Assembly: GCA_045807745.1 (NCBI GenBank)
Contig: JBJMGT010000037.1
Location: 1 to 64,000 of the forward strand
Origin: QHXQ01 sp045807745
Lineage (GTDB): Bacteria; Acidobacteriota; Blastocatellia; Pyrinomonadales; Pyrinomonadaceae
Direction of reading: 5' to 3'
Length of the DNA: 64,000 nt
A program made the translations under genes and the position numbers. Below, one piece after another: positions 35,659-44,682 of the stretch. A model generated the notes under the pieces. That model saw only the letters and a program-made list of their open reading frames with translations. It was not told where the DNA came from and ran no database searches. Numbering within the stretch: position 1 is the first letter of the stretch; every line of letters begins with the position of its first letter.

Positions 35659-35701
35659 TTGCACCAAACCTAGCCACTCAAGTCAGAAAGGATTAAGCCC
35701 G

Positions 35702-38050
35702 CTATCGCGCGACCACTTCAAAGCTCCCTTCCAGCCCGTCCACCGAGCTAGTGCTGACGAAGATTTGAAACTTGCCCGGCTCGACCACATAGCGCAGCGC
35801 ACGATTGTAGAAACCGAGTTGTTCCGGCCCGAGCGTGAAAGAGACGCGCCGCCGTTCGCCCGGTTGCAGTGTGATGCGCTCAAAGCCTTTCAACTCGCGG
35901 ACGGGGCGCGTCACGCTCGCCGCCACGTCGTGTATATACAATTGCACGACCTCATCGCCCGCACGTCGCCCCGTGTTCGCGACCTCGACGCTGACGGTCA
36001 AGTGCCCATTCACAGGAATCCGCTGCGCGTTCAACTGCAAGGCCGAGAATTGAAACTGTGTGTAGCTCAACCCGTAGCCGAACGGGTAGAGCGGCGTCCA
36101 CGGCACGTCCAGATATTTCGATGAGTACTTGTTATTCGGATCGGGCGGGCGGCCCGTGTTCTTATGGTTGTAATAGATGGGCACTTGCCCGACGACGCGC
36201 GGGAATGTGACGGGCAGCTTGCCGCCGGGGTTCACATCGCCGAAGAGCACATCGGCAATAGCATTGCCGGCCTCCGTGCCCGCGAACCACGTCTCAAGAA
36301 TCGCGGGCGAGTTCTCTGCGAGCCAGTTGATCGTCAGCGGTCGCCCGTTCATCAGCACGACGACGTAAGGCTTGCCCGTCTGGTGAATTGCCTGAATCAA
36401 CTCCAGTTGGCGGCCCGGTAGATCGAGCGATGAGCGCGCCGACGCTTCACCGCTCATCTCCGCCGTCTCGCCCACGGCGATGACGACGACATCGGCTTGG
36501 CGCGCGACACGCACGGCCTCGGCGATTGAGTCGGGCGCGGTCGGCGTGGTCGCTAGGCGCGCGGCGGCTGCGTCGGGCGCGGCCAAGACGTTCGTGCCAC
36601 CGGCGTTGGTGGCGGCGGGCGGCGCGTCGTCATAGTTGCCGGTGATGCCGCGCCCTTCAATTGCGACGCCCTTCGCATACAGCACGCGCGTCTGCGGCGC
36701 GACCTTCGCCTTGATGCCGGCGAGCAGACTGACTGTATCCTCCACGCGCCCGTCGCCGGCCCAAGAGCCGACCGGCGCTTTCGGATCATCGGCGAGCGGG
36801 CCGATGACGGCGATTGAGCGCGCGGAGGCGCTGAGCGGCAACACCTCACGTTCATTCTTCAAGAGCACGAGCGCGCGAGCCGCAAGCTCGCGCGCGGCGG
36901 CACGATGCGCGGCGCTGAAAATCTCCGTGCGTTCGCGCGCCTCGTCGGCGTAAGGATGCTCGAATAGTCCGAGCCGAAATTTGATGCGCAGGATGCGGCG
37001 CACTGCTTCATCAATCGTCGCCATCGAGAGCTTGCGCTCTTTAAGCAACTGCGCGCCGTGCTGATTATAGAGACGGCTGACCATCTCCATCTCGACGCCG
37101 GCATTTAAAGCGAGTTGCGCCGCCTCCGCGCCGTCGGCCGCAATGCCGTGTCTGAGCAACTCATCCACGGCCGTGTAATCGCTGACGACGAAGCCGTCAA
37201 AGCCCCACTCGCCGCGCAGCACTTTCGTCAACGTGAAGGGATTCGCGGTTGACGGCACGCCATCGAGATCGTTGAATGCGCTCATGAACGTGCCGACGCC
37301 CGCATCGACTGCGGCCTTGAACGGCGGGAAGTAAGTCTCGCGCAATTGGCGCTCGGACACGTCCGTAGTGTTGTAATCGCGCCCGCCTTCGGTCGCACCG
37401 TAGGCGACCCAGTGCTTGGCGCAGGCGACGATGCGATCAGGCGCGCTGTAGTTCGCGCCCTGAAAGCCGCGCACGCGCGCGCGGCCCAGCACTGCGCCGA
37501 GGTACGGGTCTTCGCCTGCGCCTTCAACGATGCGCCCCCAACGCGGGTCGCGCGCGATGTCGAGCATCGGCGCAAACGTCCAATGCACGCCGGCCGCACG
37601 CGCCTCGGCGGCCGCGATTGCAGCCGAGCGCTCGGCCGCCGCCGGGTCCCAACTGCTCGCTTCGCCGAGCGGCACGGGGAAGATTGTGCGATAGCCATGA
37701 ATCACGTCGAAACCGAAGATTAGAGGGATTTTCAAACGCGATTCGTTGACCGCAACGCGCTGCAACTCGTTTGTGCGCGCGACGCCGCGCACATTCAGCG
37801 TCGAGCCGAGCAGACCTTTGCGCACCAGTTCGACGTGCTCAGGTCGGAAGTTACCGTTCCCCTCGCCGTCGAGCTGTTGTAGTTGGCCCAACTTTTCCGC
37901 GAGCGTCATGCGCGCGACGAGGGCATTGATGCGTTGCTCGATGCCCGCTTGAGCCGTGCGGGGCGCGCGCCGGGTCTGCGCGACAGCGGGGCACGTTGTG
38001 ATAAGCAGTACGAGCGTTAAAAGCAGACACAAAGGTCGCGCAAGCTTCAT
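35702..38050 (-). CDS. bglX: Secreted GH3 beta-glucosidase (BglX-like)
   Basis: This is a 782-residue periplasmic beta-glucosidase of family GH3 with a signal peptide in residues 1-24. The N-terminal barrel has the usual FGFDVIHGYRTIFPVPLGEA and WTFAPMLDIARDPRWGRIVEGAGEDPYL segments, KHWVAYG, and nucleophile Asp291 in GFVVSDYTAVDEL. The second alpha/beta domain follows (residues ~390-640) and a fibronectin-type domain ends the protein (GFERITLQPGERRRVSFTLG). AAGGAG precedes the ATG. It releases glucose from beta-linked gluco-oligosaccharides; next to a GH144-like glucanase, sophoro-oligosaccharides are plausible substrates. Confidence 0.95.
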   Translation of the reverse strand: MKLARPLCLLLTLVLLITTCPAVAQTRRAPRTAQAGIEQRINALVARMTLAEKLGQLQQLDGEGNGNFRPEHVELVRKGLLGSTLNVRGVARTNELQRVAVNESRLKIPLIFGFDVIHGYRTIFPVPLGEASSWDPAAAERSAAIAAAEARAAGVHWTFAPMLDIARDPRWGRIVEGAGEDPYLGAVLGRARVRGFQGANYSAPDRIVACAKHWVAYGATEGGRDYNTTDVSERQLRETYFPPFKAAVDAGVGTFMSAFNDLDGVPSTANPFTLTKVLRGEWGFDGFVVSDYTAVDELLRHGIAADGAEAAQLALNAGVEMEMVSRLYNQHGAQLLKERKLSMATIDEAVRRILRIKFRLGLFEHPYADEARERTEIFSAAHRAAARELAARALVLLKNEREVLPLSASARSIAVIGPLADDPKAPVGSWAGDGRVEDTVSLLAGIKAKVAPQTRVLYAKGVAIEGRGITGNYDDAPPAATNAGGTNVLAAPDAAAARLATTPTAPDSIAEAVRVARQADVVVIAVGETAEMSGEASARSSLDLPGRQLELIQAIHQTGKPYVVVLMNGRPLTINWLAENSPAILETWFAGTEAGNAIADVLFGDVNPGGKLPVTFPRVVGQVPIYYNHKNTGRPPDPNNKYSSKYLDVPWTPLYPFGYGLSYTQFQFSALQLNAQRIPVNGHLTVSVEVANTGRRAGDEVVQLYIHDVAASVTRPVRELKGFERITLQPGERRRVSFTLGPEQLGFYNRALRYVVEPGKFQIFVSTSSVDGLEGSFEVVAR

Positions 38051-38163
38051 CCTTCGATCTCCTTCGCTGTATGGCGTGAACGGTGCGAGTATAATACACC
38101 CTCTGGCGCGATGGCGGGCAGAATTAAAATCGGAACGACTTTGCGCACGGGATACAAACAGGC

Positions 38164-39477
38164 ATGAGCCACGAAAGCACAGGAAGCAACACGAAGGAAA
38201 GCAAGCAGCGACAGTTCTGCTTCGAGTTGCCTCGTGCGGTGTCGTGGCTCATCGCTTCTGCCTGTCTTGCCGGCCTATCGCTCGTGGTCTCTGTGTCCGT
38301 GCCCGCTCAGACGCAACGTCGTACAACGCGCGGCGCGGGGCATAACAACGCGGCGGCTGAAGACGTGGGCGCTTTGCTCACACGCGCCATCGCGGCTTTG
38401 CAAGCGGGCCGGCTCGACGAGGCCGAGCCGCTGCTCCGCCGTGCCATCGTGGTCGCGCCCGCCAATCCGGACGCGCACAGTCTACTCGGCGCGTTGCTCG
38501 ATCAACGCGGGCGCGCGGCGGCAGCGGAGCTTGAGTTGCGCACGGCGTTGCGGCTGAACCCTAAGCACGTCGCGGCGCGCGCCAACCTCGGCGTGTTGCT
38601 GGCGCGCACGGGGCGCGGGGACGAGGCGGTACGCACGCTCGAAGATGTGCTGCGCGACGCGCCTGAGCATCCGCAGGTTTTATTTAATCTCGGCGTGCAA
38701 TACGCGGCGCGGGGGCAGAGCGAGGCAGCGGTGGCTTGCTGGCAGCGGGCCTTGGCGGCGCGCCCTGATTTCGCGGACGCAAACTTCATGATCGGCGAAG
38801 AGTTGCGCAAGCAGCGGCGCTATGAAGGCGCGGCGGAATTTTACGAGCGAGCGTTGACGCAAGACGCGACCAAGCTGGTCTACTACGTGCGGCTGGGCGG
38901 CGTCTTGATGCTGCTCGTGCAATACGACCAAGCCTTCACGGTCTTTCAGCGCGCCGCCGAGCGCTTCCCGGATAAACCCGAAGCCTATTATTTCGTCGGC
39001 ATCGCCGCGCGCGGCCGGGGCGCGTATGAGGTGGCCGAAACATCTTTTCGTAAATCGCTCGCGCTGCAACCAGACAACGTGGACACGCTCGCGCAACTCG
39101 GCTTCATCGTCAGTGCACGTGGCAACGACTCGGAGGCGGAGCAACTGTTGCGGCGCGCGACGACGCTCAGCGACAGACATTTTTACGCCTACTACGATCT
39201 CGGTCGCCTGCTCGTCAAAACGCGCCGCTACGACGAAGCTCTGCCTTTCCTCCAACGCGGCGCGCAGCTCAAGCCGCACAACGCGGGCGTCCACTACCAG
39301 CAATTCATCGCGCTCTCGCGCCTGAAGCGCAAGGATGAAGCAGAGCGCGAGTTGGCTATCTTCAAACGATTGGAAGCGGAGCGTAAAGCGCAACGGCGCG
39401 ACGAAGACGAGAGCGAAAACCCGGATGCCGCGCCGGCCGAAACGCCCCCGCCCTTAAGTTTGGAGTATCGCCTTTAG
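38164..39477 (+). CDS. TPR-repeat protein (paralogue of the 18956-20716 protein)
   Basis: This is a 437-residue protein with a hydrophobic segment at ~29-45 (SWLIASACLAGLSLVVSVSVPAQ) that acts as a signal or anchor, then about ten TPRs (AHSLLGALLDQRGRAAAAELELRTALRLNPKH ...). It shares with the earlier TPR protein the block FADANFMIGEELRKQRRYEGAAEFYERALTQDATKLVYYVRLG and the end RLKRKxEAERELAIFKxxE. The two are therefore paralogues of unequal length. It is divergent from bglX and convergent with the second Oar-like receptor. Function is unknown; a periplasmic scaffold is plausible. Confidence 0.88.
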   Translation: MSHESTGSNTKESKQRQFCFELPRAVSWLIASACLAGLSLVVSVSVPAQTQRRTTRGAGHNNAAAEDVGALLTRAIAALQAGRLDEAEPLLRRAIVVAPANPDAHSLLGALLDQRGRAAAAELELRTALRLNPKHVAARANLGVLLARTGRGDEAVRTLEDVLRDAPEHPQVLFNLGVQYAARGQSEAAVACWQRALAARPDFADANFMIGEELRKQRRYEGAAEFYERALTQDATKLVYYVRLGGVLMLLVQYDQAFTVFQRAAERFPDKPEAYYFVGIAARGRGAYEVAETSFRKSLALQPDNVDTLAQLGFIVSARGNDSEAEQLLRRATTLSDRHFYAYYDLGRLLVKTRRYDEALPFLQRGAQLKPHNAGVHYQQFIALSRLKRKDEAERELAIFKRLEAERKAQRRDEDESENPDAAPAETPPPLSLEYRL

Positions 39478-39508
39478 GCGTTTTCTCTTTGCTGCGAACA
39501 GAATAGAG

Positions 39509-39552
39509 ACACAGAGGGCACGGAAAGTTGAATCTCTCCGTGCCCTCTGTGT
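39509..39552. terminator. Perfect 16-bp inverted repeat between convergent genes
   Basis: ACACAGAGGGCACGGA (39509-39524) pairs perfectly with 39537-39552 around a 12-base loop. It lies between the TPR gene and the receptor gene, which end towards each other, and probably works as a shared terminator. The ACACAGAGG word is also found in the repeat at 25872, so it looks like a short member of the same repeat class. Confidence 0.7.
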
Positions 39553-39573
39553 TACTTCGCTCGTGTTACTGAC

Positions 39574-42500
39574 CTAGAACCGGAAACGCGCTTGCAACTC
39601 GACGACGCGCCCGGAGAGGCCCGACGTCGCTTTCCCAAATCTGGGGTTGTTGGTCAACACGCCCACGTCGTTCGGCCCGCGCGGATCGAAGAAGCCGATG
39701 GTGGTGGCGTCGCTGCCAAAGGCGAACGGCGCGAGATTGAGTTTGTTGAAGACGTTGAAGAAGTTCGCGCGCAACTCAAGATTGGCCGCTTCACCGAGGA
39801 AGCCCGGCAAGCCCGTCGCCTTCACGATGCTCATGTCCACGTTGAAGTACTTCGGGCCGCGGAACGAATTGCGCCCGATGCCGGGCGGCGCAATCGTGTT
39901 GTTGGCCTGCTCGAAGACGGTGAAAAAGGGCGCGCCGCCGCCGGGGAAGTTGCTGCCCGTGATGAACGCGTTGTTGGACGTGTCGATGTGGGTCGGGCCT
40001 TTGTAGCCTTGCGGGCGCACGGGACAGAGCGCTGGCCCGCCCGGCGTGCTGGTGCAGCCGCCGACGACAGGCGTAAACGGAAAGCCGGTGCGATAGGTCA
40101 TGATGCCGGTGAGTTGGAAGCCGCCGAGCAGTTTGCCGACAGCGTCTTTGCGCTCGTGGAAGAACGGTAGCTCGTAGAGACCCGACATGTTGAAGTAGTG
40201 CTTCACGTCGAAATCCGACGGGCCGCGCTCGGTGCGGTTGTCCTGCGGATACGTTTGATTCGTGACGAAGCCGGGGCCCTCGTAAGAGAGTTGATCAATG
40301 CTCTTGCTGAAGCGGTAGTTCGCTTGGAACTGCAAGCCGCGCGCGAAGCGGCGCGAGAGATTGGCGTTGAGCGCGTTGTAGTTTGAGTTCACGTCCGGCG
40401 TCGTGAAATAGACGGCGAAGAACGAGGGGTTGTTCGCGAACAGGAAGTTCTGATTCACGAGGCGGATCAGCTTGTGGCCTGCGCTGCCTTGATAGCCGAT
40501 GGTCGCCGTCAGCTTCGCGGGCAACTCCTGTTGCACTTCTAGCGAGTAGGTATAGACATAAGGATTCGGCAAGTCCTGCGGCGCGCCGTAGATTTCGACC
40601 GCACCGCTGTTGGGCGCGCCGGTCGTCGGGTTGATGCCCTGCCCGAGCGCGGGATTGCGCGGATAGCTGGTGACAGAGTTGCTGCTGCCGAGCGCATAGA
40701 GAATCTGCCCGCCGGCAAAGGGCGTGCTGAAGTCCTGCGTCGAAGTGCCGCAGCAGATGTTGTAACGCGCGAAGAACGGCGGGTTGCCGCGCACGTTTGC
40801 GAGCGGGGCGACGGGGATGCGGTTATACGCAATGCCGAAGCCGCCGCGCACCACCGTGCTGTTCTCCTTGACGAAGTCGCCGAGCGGTCTGAACTTCGGA
40901 CTGTAAGCGAACCCGAGGCGCGGCGCGAAGTTGTTGCGGTCGGGTTTGAAGAGTCGGTCCACGGCGCGCACTTGCGAGTTCGCCAAGCCCTGCGAGCCGA
41001 AGAAGAGGTTGCTCAGCCGGCCCTGCTTTTCCCTGAGCGGCGCGAAGTATTCGTAGCGCAGGCCGACATTGAGCGAGAGATTGGGGCGCGCTTTCCAGTC
41101 GTCCTGCGCAAACCCGGCATAGTAGTTCGTGCGGAAGTAGCGGCGCGCGTCCGCCGGCAGCCCCGTGCGCGGGTCTGCATTGACGCCCTCGAAGATCGGT
41201 GCGTCGTTGGCTAGATTGAACAGCCCGGAGAACGAATAGATGGGGCGCGAGCCGCCGGACGCGTCGCTATTGTCCTGTTCGTTGCGCCAGACCGCGCCGA
41301 ACTTGAGCGCGTGGTTGCCGCGGATCTTGCTCAACGTGTCGCTGAACTCGAAAATGTTCTGGGCGAGGATGGCCGGCGTATTCTCGCTGCGGTCAGCACC
41401 GAATCTGATCCGGCTGAACGGCAGCCCTTCAACCTCGACGCGGGGGATACCGAAATTCGTGTTACTGGCATCCTTTTGCTGATCGTTCTTAAAGCGCGTC
41501 CCGTTCAGGCGCGCTTCATTAAAGAGCGTCGGCGAGAGGACGCGCCGGTAGAGAATCGTCGCCGAAGTGTTGAGCGGTTTGGAGGGTAGATCGGCGATGG
41601 GCCGGCCTTGCGCCGCCGCGTCGCTGCCGAGATTGTCCTGCCGCGTGATGTAAGTGCTAAAGGTGAAGCCGTCTTTCGCAGTCGGCGTGAAGTCGAGCCG
41701 GAGATTGTATTGGTTGCCGCGATTCTGTGTGGGCAAGGCGAATTGAATTTCCTGAATGTCCGGGATGCCGTCGAAGCCGCCGCCCGTCGGCTGGTTGTTG
41801 ATACTGACGTATTGGCCGACAGCGCCCGTTAACGAGCCGATGTCAAGCCCGCCGTTGACGACGCGGCAGCGGTTCGCATCATTGCCAAAGACCGCGCAGC
41901 TCGGCGCGAATATGTTGATGGTGCGTGGTGCAATCCCGGCCGTCCCGAAGATGCGCGCCGTCACCCCGCCCGGCCGCAACTGCTGCACGAGCTGACGAAA
42001 CTGCGGCGTCTCGACGAAGGTGCGACCAATGCCGTTCGAGTTGTTGCGCAAGCCCTCGTAGGAAAGGAAGAAGAAAGATTTATCCTTGCCGCCGATGGTC
42101 GCGGGGCCGCCCTCGCCGAAGCGCGGCAGGTAGAGCGGGCCGCCGAGACTGCCGCCGAATTGCCGAATGTAATCGTTGACGCGGGCCGGCGGCGCGCCGG
42201 GGCCGCCGTACTTGTTAAAAGCGTTCAGCTTCGGCGAGTTGTATTTGATGAAGGCCGAGCCGTGAAATTGATTCGTGCCGTCCTGCGAGACGACCCGCAC
42301 TTGCGCGCCCGAATTGCGCCCGTCCTCGGCCGAGTAGGTCGAAGAGAGGATGCGTATCTCTTTCACCGACTCCTGATTCGGTGTGACGAGCGCTGCGCCG
42401 CCCCAGTTGAAGCTGTTTACGCTCACGCCGTCGATCTGATAGTTGTTGCTCGACAGCCGCTGCCCGTTCGCGCTGATCTGCACTTGATTCTCGGTCTGAA

Positions 42501-43086
42501 AGATCGAGTTGTTCGAGCCGCCTGGCCCCGTCGTGTTCGGCAGATTGACCGCGCCGCCGCTACCGCCGCGCGCACCGTCGCCGAGGACACCGGGCGTCAG
42601 CCGCAATAGCTCATAAGGGTCGCGCCCGGCTTGCGGCAGTTGGCGCACCTCGCGCGTGGTAAGCGCGCGGTCAACGTTGGCATTTTCGGTTTCGAGTGTT
42701 TGCGTGGTCTGTTCCGTGACCGTCACCACTTCGGAGATTTCACCCGTCGTCAGCAGCAGATCGACGCCTTGCACCGCCTCGGCATTGATGACGACATTTT
42801 CCAATTCTTGCTTCTTGAAGCCGGTCTTCTCGGCCGTGAGCATGTAAGTGCCGGGCGCGAGTTGGTCGAAGCGATAGAAGCCTTCGTCGCTGCTGGTCGT
42901 GGTCTGCGTCTTGTTGGTCTCTTTGCTGGTCAGAGTGATGGTCGCGCCGGGCACGACCCCGCCGGCCGGATCGGTCACGGTGCCTTGCACGCCGGCCTTA
43001 AATTGGGCGTTGGCGACAACGGCACAACTCAGTAAGAGCAGTGTACATACGAGCGTGCGAAGCAAATTGAATGGCATGTGACCCAT
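39574..43086 (-). CDS. TonB-dependent receptor, Oar-like, with carboxypeptidase-regulatory domain
   Basis: This is an outer-membrane receptor of about 1170 residues. Start 43086 (MGHMPFNLL) has GGAGG 8 bases upstream; the longer frame is rejected. Signal peptide VCTLLLLSCAVVANAQ. The N-terminal carboxypeptidase-regulatory fold (AGVQGTVTDPAGGVVPGATITLTS ... YRFDQLAPGTYMLTAEKTGF) is followed by a plug (VDRALTTREVRQLPQAGRDPYELLRLTPGVLGDG). A long barrel follows, ending in VVELQARFRF with the terminal Phe needed for barrel insertion. It lies between the glucan genes and the sugar ABC importer, so sugar uptake is a fair guess. It differs clearly in sequence from the first receptor. Confidence 0.92.
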   Translation of the reverse strand: MGHMPFNLLRTLVCTLLLLSCAVVANAQFKAGVQGTVTDPAGGVVPGATITLTSKETNKTQTTTSSDEGFYRFDQLAPGTYMLTAEKTGFKKQELENVVINAEAVQGVDLLLTTGEISEVVTVTEQTTQTLETENANVDRALTTREVRQLPQAGRDPYELLRLTPGVLGDGARGGSGGAVNLPNTTGPGGSNNSIFQTENQVQISANGQRLSSNNYQIDGVSVNSFNWGGAALVTPNQESVKEIRILSSTYSAEDGRNSGAQVRVVSQDGTNQFHGSAFIKYNSPKLNAFNKYGGPGAPPARVNDYIRQFGGSLGGPLYLPRFGEGGPATIGGKDKSFFFLSYEGLRNNSNGIGRTFVETPQFRQLVQQLRPGGVTARIFGTAGIAPRTINIFAPSCAVFGNDANRCRVVNGGLDIGSLTGAVGQYVSINNQPTGGGFDGIPDIQEIQFALPTQNRGNQYNLRLDFTPTAKDGFTFSTYITRQDNLGSDAAAQGRPIADLPSKPLNTSATILYRRVLSPTLFNEARLNGTRFKNDQQKDASNTNFGIPRVEVEGLPFSRIRFGADRSENTPAILAQNIFEFSDTLSKIRGNHALKFGAVWRNEQDNSDASGGSRPIYSFSGLFNLANDAPIFEGVNADPRTGLPADARRYFRTNYYAGFAQDDWKARPNLSLNVGLRYEYFAPLREKQGRLSNLFFGSQGLANSQVRAVDRLFKPDRNNFAPRLGFAYSPKFRPLGDFVKENSTVVRGGFGIAYNRIPVAPLANVRGNPPFFARYNICCGTSTQDFSTPFAGGQILYALGSSNSVTSYPRNPALGQGINPTTGAPNSGAVEIYGAPQDLPNPYVYTYSLEVQQELPAKLTATIGYQGSAGHKLIRLVNQNFLFANNPSFFAVYFTTPDVNSNYNALNANLSRRFARGLQFQANYRFSKSIDQLSYEGPGFVTNQTYPQDNRTERGPSDFDVKHYFNMSGLYELPFFHERKDAVGKLLGGFQLTGIMTYRTGFPFTPVVGGCTSTPGGPALCPVRPQGYKGPTHIDTSNNAFITGSNFPGGGAPFFTVFEQANNTIAPPGIGRNSFRGPKYFNVDMSIVKATGLPGFLGEAANLELRANFFNVFNKLNLAPFAFGSDATTIGFFDPRGPNDVGVLTNNPRFGKATSGLSGRVVELQARFRF

Positions 43087-43479
43087 GATCTCATCCTCCA
43101 CGAGGTAGCGAGTAAGCGCGCCAAGGGCAGGGCGCAAACCGAAACTTGTTGGCCGGCTTCGGGCGCAAGCGAGCAGCCGGGTTAGATATAGCAATGCACA
43201 CGTTGGCGGCACTTGTGCTGCGCCGGGCAATTAGACAACGACTCGGTCGGGGGCATGTCGAATGTTATTAGTCAGTGCGGCGAAATTAACACCCGCGCCC
43301 CGAAAATTCAATCTTTTTTTCACCGCGCCTTGTGATAAGCTAACGCGCCACAGACAGAGTTAGGTTTCATTCTTGCCGCGTGTCGGGCCACCGGAGCGGG
43401 CGGCGTCCGTTCGACTACGCCCCTGCGAGAAGCGTTGCACGCGCGCTGGGTTGACCACATATCCGAAGGAGCACAATCG
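43087..43479. other. 393-base divergent intergenic region (receptor / sugar-binding protein)
   Basis: No gene is seen. It must contain the promoters of both divergent genes. For the plus strand a weak extended -10 (TGT-GATAAG, 43331-43339) is present without a good -35 box. A T-tract at 43314-43320 and the ribosome site AAGGAG before 43480 are visible. No palindrome typical of a sugar-responsive operator stood out. Confidence 0.4.
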
Positions 43480-44586
43480 ATGCGAAACTGGAGAGCGGGG
43501 CTGGTGTTGTTGCTGGGCGCATTGCTGCTCGGCGCGGCGTGTGTGAGCGGCGGCGGTGGTGGTAACGAGAACGGCGGCGGCACGGCGGCGCGGCACAAGA
43601 AGGGGCCGAACGACCCCATCAAGATCGGCTTCTCGATGGACACGGTGAAAGAGGAGCGTTGGCAGCGTGACCGTGAGTTGGTGCAGAAGCGCGCGCAGGA
43701 GGTCGGCGCGCAGGTGTTGGTTGACGTGGCGAACGGCGACGACAAGTTGCAGATCAATCAGGCCGAGAACCTGTTGACGCAAGGGGTGGACGTACTGATC
43801 GTCGCGCCGCACAATAGCGAGATCGCCGCGCAGATCGTCGAGGCGGCGCACCGGCAGGGCGTGCCTGTGATCAGTTACGACCGTTTGATCAAGAACTCGG
43901 ACGTTGACCTATACGTCTCGCATCAGGTCGTTAAGATCGGCGAGATGCAGGCGCGCTATGTGCTCGAACACTTGCCCGCCGGCACACCGAAGCCCGCCAA
44001 CTTCATCATCGTGCAAGGCTCGGAGACGGACAACAACGCGAAGCTTTTGCACGACGGGCAGATGAACATTTTGCAGCCGGCCATCGCGCGCGGCGACGTG
44101 AAGATCGTGGCCGATCAACCGGCGAAGGAATGGCAGGCGAGCGCGGCCTTGAACATTGTCGAGAACGCGCTGACGCAGGCGCAGAACAACGTGCAAGCGG
44201 TGGTCGCCGCCAACGACGGCACGGCGCGCGGCGCGGTGCAGGCGCTCGAAGGGCAGAACCTCGCGGGTAAAGTATTAGTCTCAGGGCAAGACGCCGACCT
44301 CGCTTCATTGACTCTGATCGTGCAGGGCAAGCAGACGATGACCATCTATAAACCGATCCAGCCGCTCGCTAATGCGGCCGTTGACTCGGCCATCAAACTC
44401 GCGCGCGGCGAAGCGGTGCAGACCAACGACGCGATCGACAACGGCTTCAAGAAAGTGCCCGCGTTCCTGCTCGAACCAATCGCCGTCGATCGGAACAACC
44501 TCGTCAGCACCGTCGTCAAAGACGGCTACCAGACGCTCGACAAAATCTGCGCGGGCCTCCCGGCGGATAAATGCCCAAAGCAATGA
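43480..44586 (+). CDS. xylF: Sugar ABC transporter substrate-binding lipoprotein (XylF-like)
   Basis: This is a periplasmic sugar-binding protein of 368 residues. Start 43480 has AAGGAG 8 bases upstream. It is a lipoprotein, with the hydrophobic stretch LVLLLGALLLGAAC placing the lipid-carrying Cys at residue 21, followed by a Gly/Asn-rich linker. The two-lobed type I fold is of the XylF subgroup: PIKIGFSMDTVKEERWQRDRELV, GVDVLIVAPHNSEIA, VPVISYDRLI and VVAANDGTARGAVQAL. The subgroup binds D-xylose. It leads the xylFGH operon. The sugar is inferred from family only. Confidence 0.92.
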   Translation: MRNWRAGLVLLLGALLLGAACVSGGGGGNENGGGTAARHKKGPNDPIKIGFSMDTVKEERWQRDRELVQKRAQEVGAQVLVDVANGDDKLQINQAENLLTQGVDVLIVAPHNSEIAAQIVEAAHRQGVPVISYDRLIKNSDVDLYVSHQVVKIGEMQARYVLEHLPAGTPKPANFIIVQGSETDNNAKLLHDGQMNILQPAIARGDVKIVADQPAKEWQASAALNIVENALTQAQNNVQAVVAANDGTARGAVQALEGQNLAGKVLVSGQDADLASLTLIVQGKQTMTIYKPIQPLANAAVDSAIKLARGEAVQTNDAIDNGFKKVPAFLLEPIAVDRNNLVSTVVKDGYQTLDKICAGLPADKCPKQ

Positions 44587-44589
44587 GCG

Positions 44590-44682
44590 AATTGATTCAT
44601 TGATTCATTGATTCATTGACTCAGTTGTTCAATGAAACAATGAACAAATGAATCAATGAACAAATGAAACAATGAATCAATC
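44590..44682. repeat. Intergenic ATTGATTC/AATGAATC repeat, overlapping the start of xylG
   Basis: Three tandem ATTGATTC units are followed by degenerate AATGAA(C/T)A units, so the segment folds back on itself. It fills the whole gap between xylF and xylG and extends through the ATG of xylG at 44672, so the first codons of xylG (Met-Asn-Gln-Ser) are repeat sequence. No ordinary ribosome site remains, which could lower xylG translation relative to xylF. Confidence 0.75.

Noticed and set aside
44590..44682. Possible CRISPR-like array because of regular short repeats
   Set aside because: Units are 8-10 bases without unique spacers, and no cas genes are present; this is a degenerate palindromic repeat.
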